Assembly: GCF_052857255.1 (NCBI RefSeq)
Contig: NC_135502.1
Coordinates: 187,175,806-187,239,805, forward strand
Origin: Amblyomma americanum
Lineage: Eukaryota > Arthropoda > Arachnida > Ixodida > Ixodidae
Length of the DNA: 64,000 nucleotides
Direction: 5' to 3'
A program made the translations under genes and the position numbers. Of the stretch, positions 60,481-64,000 are shown piece by piece. Positions within the stretch are counted from its first letter, which is position 1. Every line of letters starts with the position of its first letter. The notes below the pieces were generated by a model. The model saw nothing but the letters and a program-made list of their open reading frames with translations. It did no database searches and was not told the DNA's origin.

Positions 60481-62253
60481 CAGTGCTTATGACAAACTTT
60501 TCACATCTATCTACATATGATGACGGGATCGTGCGGAAAAAGTTTGCGGACACGTTTTCCGGGCAGTTTTTGGTGACACTACATATCCATGTAATACTTT
60601 TCCATTAATAATTCTGGTATACGAACGAAACGGTGGCACTGACGGCCTCGGGGTAAGAAGCGCACCCAAGACGTGTTCAGAAATGCCACGCAGGGTTAAG
60701 CCCACTTCCCAGCCAATCTTGCGTGTTTCATGACAGCGCATAGGGGCCTTGAGGTAACCTTCGTTGTGACGGCTACAATCGGGCACAACTTTTCTTGCCA
60801 TGTGAGGGCAGGTTCCTAGCTGTGTCACTCGACGAAACAGTTCTACCCAACGATGGTGTGACTGGCAGCCTGACTGCTGCTCCCTTCATGGCAGCTTCTG
60901 TAGATTGCGCAGCTCGCTCCATCTACGGATGCTTCTTGTAACTAGACGTGCCTATCCACGACCGGACTGAAGAAGCGGCGCGCGCCGTGCCGCCGCTCGA
61001 GCTCGGCCGTGGCCTGGCAAATTCACTGCAATCAAGCTATTTTTGCCGCGACTTCCTAACTTTTAGTGTTGGCAGATATTCTATAAATATTTCGAAAATA
61101 TAATTTCTCTAGTGAAAACTATGACCGCAGATTGGGGACTGCATTCCGCAGCATGGAATGAGAAGACGTGTTTTCGCACCATAGTTTTCATGGTGTTGCC
61201 AAGAGATGATGATGCTTAATACAGAAATACGCAGGCGTATCAAATTTTCAAATTCTTATTCACCTGTCGCAAGCTGCCTCCCTCTAATCTTATTAGCAAT
61301 CAACACTTTTGATGGCATGCTGAGGTAACTTTCTAGTGTGCTGGTGATGTGATATGCCTCCGCACCAGCCTATGGACTGCGGAGATGTCCATATTCCACT
61401 TTAGGAATGCGGACCATTTTAAGGCCATTTTTCTCACATCCGATTGACAGCTCAGCTACATCGAGTTGTTCGTTTTTTCGAAACACCCTAGTTCATTTTG
61501 TCTACACTGAGCGCCTTCAAGTAAATTCGAAACATTCATAGGAAGCGGCGAGCTATCTCCAGATAGCGACTGCGGGCCTTATACAGCTTCTTAGAAACAA
61601 TATAAAACTCAACCGTTCAGCAGCTCACGCTCTAGGAGTTTGTTGGTTTGATTTATGGAGTTGAAGTTTCCCTTACCACGCGAATACGAATCATTCAATT
61701 TGAACGATGGCGTACAATGGCCCATTCTCAGTGATCGGGGCCGCTTCTGGACAACTAACCCCATGGAATATTTTGCAAAATGATTGTATACTTCAGTTTC
61801 AAAATCGGTTTTCGTCAGCTGATTGACGAAGAATGCTTGAATTCCGCGCGATACCTCTCAACATGGAGAGATCGCGGCAAGCATGTCGCCCAAGTGGCAT
61901 CCTTGTCTCGCATCGATCCTGCTTAGCAGGGACGGTGTTCTCGAGACTTCGGAGCATCAATATTTAATGCTCCGAATGCGGCGCTCCTTTAAGTTTCGTA
62001 AAGTGTGGCTCCTGGGGTCCTGCTTGAACATCGCCAATTTATTATTAAACTGATACTGTACAATTTCCTCTCGTTCCTAAATGATTTCTCTAAGTTTCGC
62101 AGCCATGCCACATTTCATCGCAGCGAGAACTGGTTTTCTACGAACACTTATTTTCGACGTCGCCAACTCTCTCTGCATGGTACAAGACGTCATCTGCTTC
62201 ACAAAAAAAAAATATTTGAGGCTACGTCGCCCCAGACATTACATGAACACAGT
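60481..62253. other. Unassigned DNA, possibly unique sequence
   Basis: No transposon motif, inverted or direct terminal repeat was found. The longest frame is 105 codons on the minus strand (60,511-60,828; MTQLGTCPHMARKVVPDCSR onward), with no recognised domain. GATGCTCCGAAGTCTCGAGA-type sequence at about 61,940-61,975 contains the inverted pair GGAGCATC/… around CAATATTTAATGCTCC. This is the largest stretch in the window that I could not assign to any element. Confidence 0.5.
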
Positions 62254-63543
62254 TGTGACATTCCTTGTGTGCTACGAGGTACATTCCTTGTGTGTGCATC
62301 GAGTTGGGGCTTAAGGCCGCCCCTCTTTTCCAGCTGCATAACTTTGCAGAAAGCAGGACGCCGGCACACGCGGAAACCGAGAGCCCCGAGTACATACGGG
62401 GAACGAAAATTGTCGCTTGACGCACGGACCCCCTCCCCCCCCTTTCGACGTGGGCTATCGCCGGGAAGGCACCCACAGCTTCCCGCCGTGCCTCGTGAAC
62501 AAAAGCGCATTCCCAGGAGGGCCGTGACGGACACCTGTCATGGCGGACAGGCAAGACTCGCCAAGAATGTGGGAAGACAGGGGCGACCCTTAATCTGGTT
62601 TCCCGGAGCGACAGACGAACCCCTTCATGCTTATTAGCTGTGTCCCGCCGTCGGTAGCCCGGCAGCATCGTGGGCCCTTTCGCCCCCTCCTCTGTTGCTG
62701 ACGGGCGACGCGGACCGATGGTGGGTGGCGGTATGCATGCATGGGGCAAGGATTAGCTCCGAAGGGAGAGCCTTTGGATACTCTCACTTGAGAGAGAGTT
62801 GTGGCGTTTTTGTTTATTTAGTTTGTGTTGTTAACAAGACTCTGGGTTCGAGGCTAAGCCCAACCCAAGGAGTTGTCCCCATCTCGCATGTTATTTTTGA
62901 TTGGAGAATTGATGCTTTGGGCGGGCCACTGAAAATGACCGCCCTTAGTCCTTTGTTAATCAAGTGCTTAAAAGCGCATGTAAACAGATGCAGTCCAGTC
63001 TGAGCTGGGGCTCCATGCTTAGCATGTAATGTGATGCTACTTAGGCACTAACCTGCCCGGTCGATGAGTAAAGTAGTGCAAAGTTTGTTCTTTTGTAAAT
63101 TCAGTTCTGCTTTTTCCAGTTTAACTCTCTGTATATGTATGTTGTAAAATTATGCTCTGCTGTCATCATCTACAAGCTCGCCTCCTGTTCATCTTCCAAG
63201 CCGAACGACACTAGAGGAAGGGTTTGTGAACCATCCTCGAAGAAACGGACGACTATTGAAATTCTACTGCATACACGCTCAGGACGACATCGTTCGCGAA
63301 GAGGGCCTTCAGCGCCGAAGCCCGACGGCGTGCAGCTTCTGCCAGCAACCGCTCGAGCCCAACTCCGGAGCCACTCCATCGCCCCCATGAAGTCGTCGGC
63401 ACGTAAGCTCGGACGCCCAACCTCTGATGTATAATCTTAATCATGTGTAATTATTGAATATACCTGTTTGTTTAAACTGAGCCATACGGTGTCTCTTTGC
63501 CTCTCCGTCCCGTGTGGACCTGCGCATTATGGGGGTCATCACA
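62254..63543 (+). repeat. Gypsy-5 family, second copy, 5' LTR
   Basis: 1,290 bp, TGTGACATTCC…TCATCACA, nearly identical to the LTRs at 47,867 and 54,636. It lacks one C in GAGAGCCCCGAG and differs at a few further positions. Confidence 0.95.
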
Positions 63544-63544
63544 C

Positions 63545-63561
63545 TGGTGTCAGAAGTGGGG
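63545..63561 (+). promoter_or_regulatory. Gypsy-5 second copy, primer-binding site
   Basis: TGGTGTCAGAAGTGGGG, the same as at 49,161. Confidence 0.82.
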
Positions 63562-63697
63562 TCTCAAAAGCAAATGTCCTCTGAATGCTGCGACATTCAT
63601 GACTTCAAAATTGTAATCAAAAGGGAATCACGGGACTGATTGTGGGACTTTTACCCCCATTTGAGAGGCTTGAGGCACCGGAGGGCTTGAAAAAAAA

Positions 63698-64000
63698 ATG
63701 TCTTTATCTGAGGGAGCTCCCACTCCACAGCCGTCGCTCGGAGAAAGCATGCTGGCATTAGGAAGCGTCATTCCGACGTTTACGGGAGATAAGACAGGGG
63801 TTCCAATCTGCGATTTCTTTTCCATGCTAGAAGACATTGGGAAAATGGGGGGATGGTCCGATGCTCAAATGCTGGGAATGGCGAGGTGTAAGATGGCAGG
63901 AGCTGCTCATGATTTTGCATGGCGAGACGAAAAAGTAAAATCCACAAAATCATTTGCGGAATTTAAGACGCTCGCGTTAGAGCATTTTGACACTGAACCA
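63698..64000 (+). CDS. Gypsy-5 second copy, gag (cut by the window end)
   Basis: The first 101 residues of gag, open to the last base. It differs from 49,314-50,255 at a handful of residues (for example GAPTPQP against GASTPQP, LGESML against LGASML, FKTLALEHF against FKKLAFEHF). Whether the rest of the element follows cannot be seen. Confidence 0.92.
   Translation, partial: MSLSEGAPTPQPSLGESMLALGSVIPTFTGDKTGVPICDFFSMLEDIGKMGGWSDAQMLGMARCKMAGAAHDFAWRDEKVKSTKSFAEFKTLALEHFDTEP

Noticed and set aside
1..64000. CRISPR array, operon or riboswitch
   Set aside because: No short regularly spaced direct repeats with unique spacers; all coding content is eukaryotic transposon type with introns, LTRs and SINEs.

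Overview
This is eukaryotic DNA made almost entirely of transposable elements. I find no host gene, rRNA, tRNA gene or CRISPR array. The mix of families fits an arthropod, most likely a hard tick (Ixodida): CR1-like LINEs with 2A leaders, RTE/BovB-like LINEs, I-clade LINEs with RNase H, tRNA-derived SINEs, a Penelope-like element with GIY-YIG endonuclease, several Ty3/gypsy families, a Tc1-type transposon, and a THAP plus SWIM/YqaJ DNA transposon. The organism call is inferred from family resemblance and was not tested by search.

Layout. 1-9,575: a CR1-like LINE (CR1-1) with tandem 5' monomers and a 2A motif, split by a head-to-head Penelope-like composite (968-6,040, 13-bp target duplication). 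9,576-13,127: a LINE 3' fragment, a Tc1-like transposon (10,500-12,830) with 151-bp inverted repeats and a probable intron, and a tRNA-derived SINE. 13,128-24,390: an RTE LINE (minus) broken by a nest: I-clade LINE, then a SINE and a Mag-like gypsy inside it, then a 4.9-kb LTR element without pol inside the gypsy. 24,391-28,402: unassigned DNA, another RTE scrap and a decayed LINE.

28,403-33,694: gypsy-1 on the minus strand, with an open pol but a stop in gag and a substituted RT catalytic Asp. 33,980-57,328: a second CR1-like LINE (CR1-2) with a 2A motif, split twice, by gypsy-4 (35,729-46,530) and by gypsy-5 (47,867-55,927). Gypsy-4 itself carries a solo LTR and an ISL2EU-like DNA transposon. 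Gypsy-5 has open gag and pol and nearly identical LTRs, and is the best candidate for a live element. 57,329-64,000: repeat and RTE pieces, a SINE split by an I-clade LINE, about 2 kb of unassigned DNA, then the 5' LTR and start of gag of a second gypsy-5 copy running off the window.

How the parts work. In the autonomous elements gag packages RNA, and pol supplies protease, RT, RNase H and integrase. The three gypsy families with a readable gag/pol junction (1, 4 and 5) place pol (or protease) in the -1 frame, behind a heptamer of slippery type followed 7-8 nt later by a GC-rich 8-10 bp hairpin. That is a complete predicted ribosomal frameshift signal in each. The two CR1 copies use a different recoding device, a 2A (DxExNPGP) peptide upstream of ORF1.
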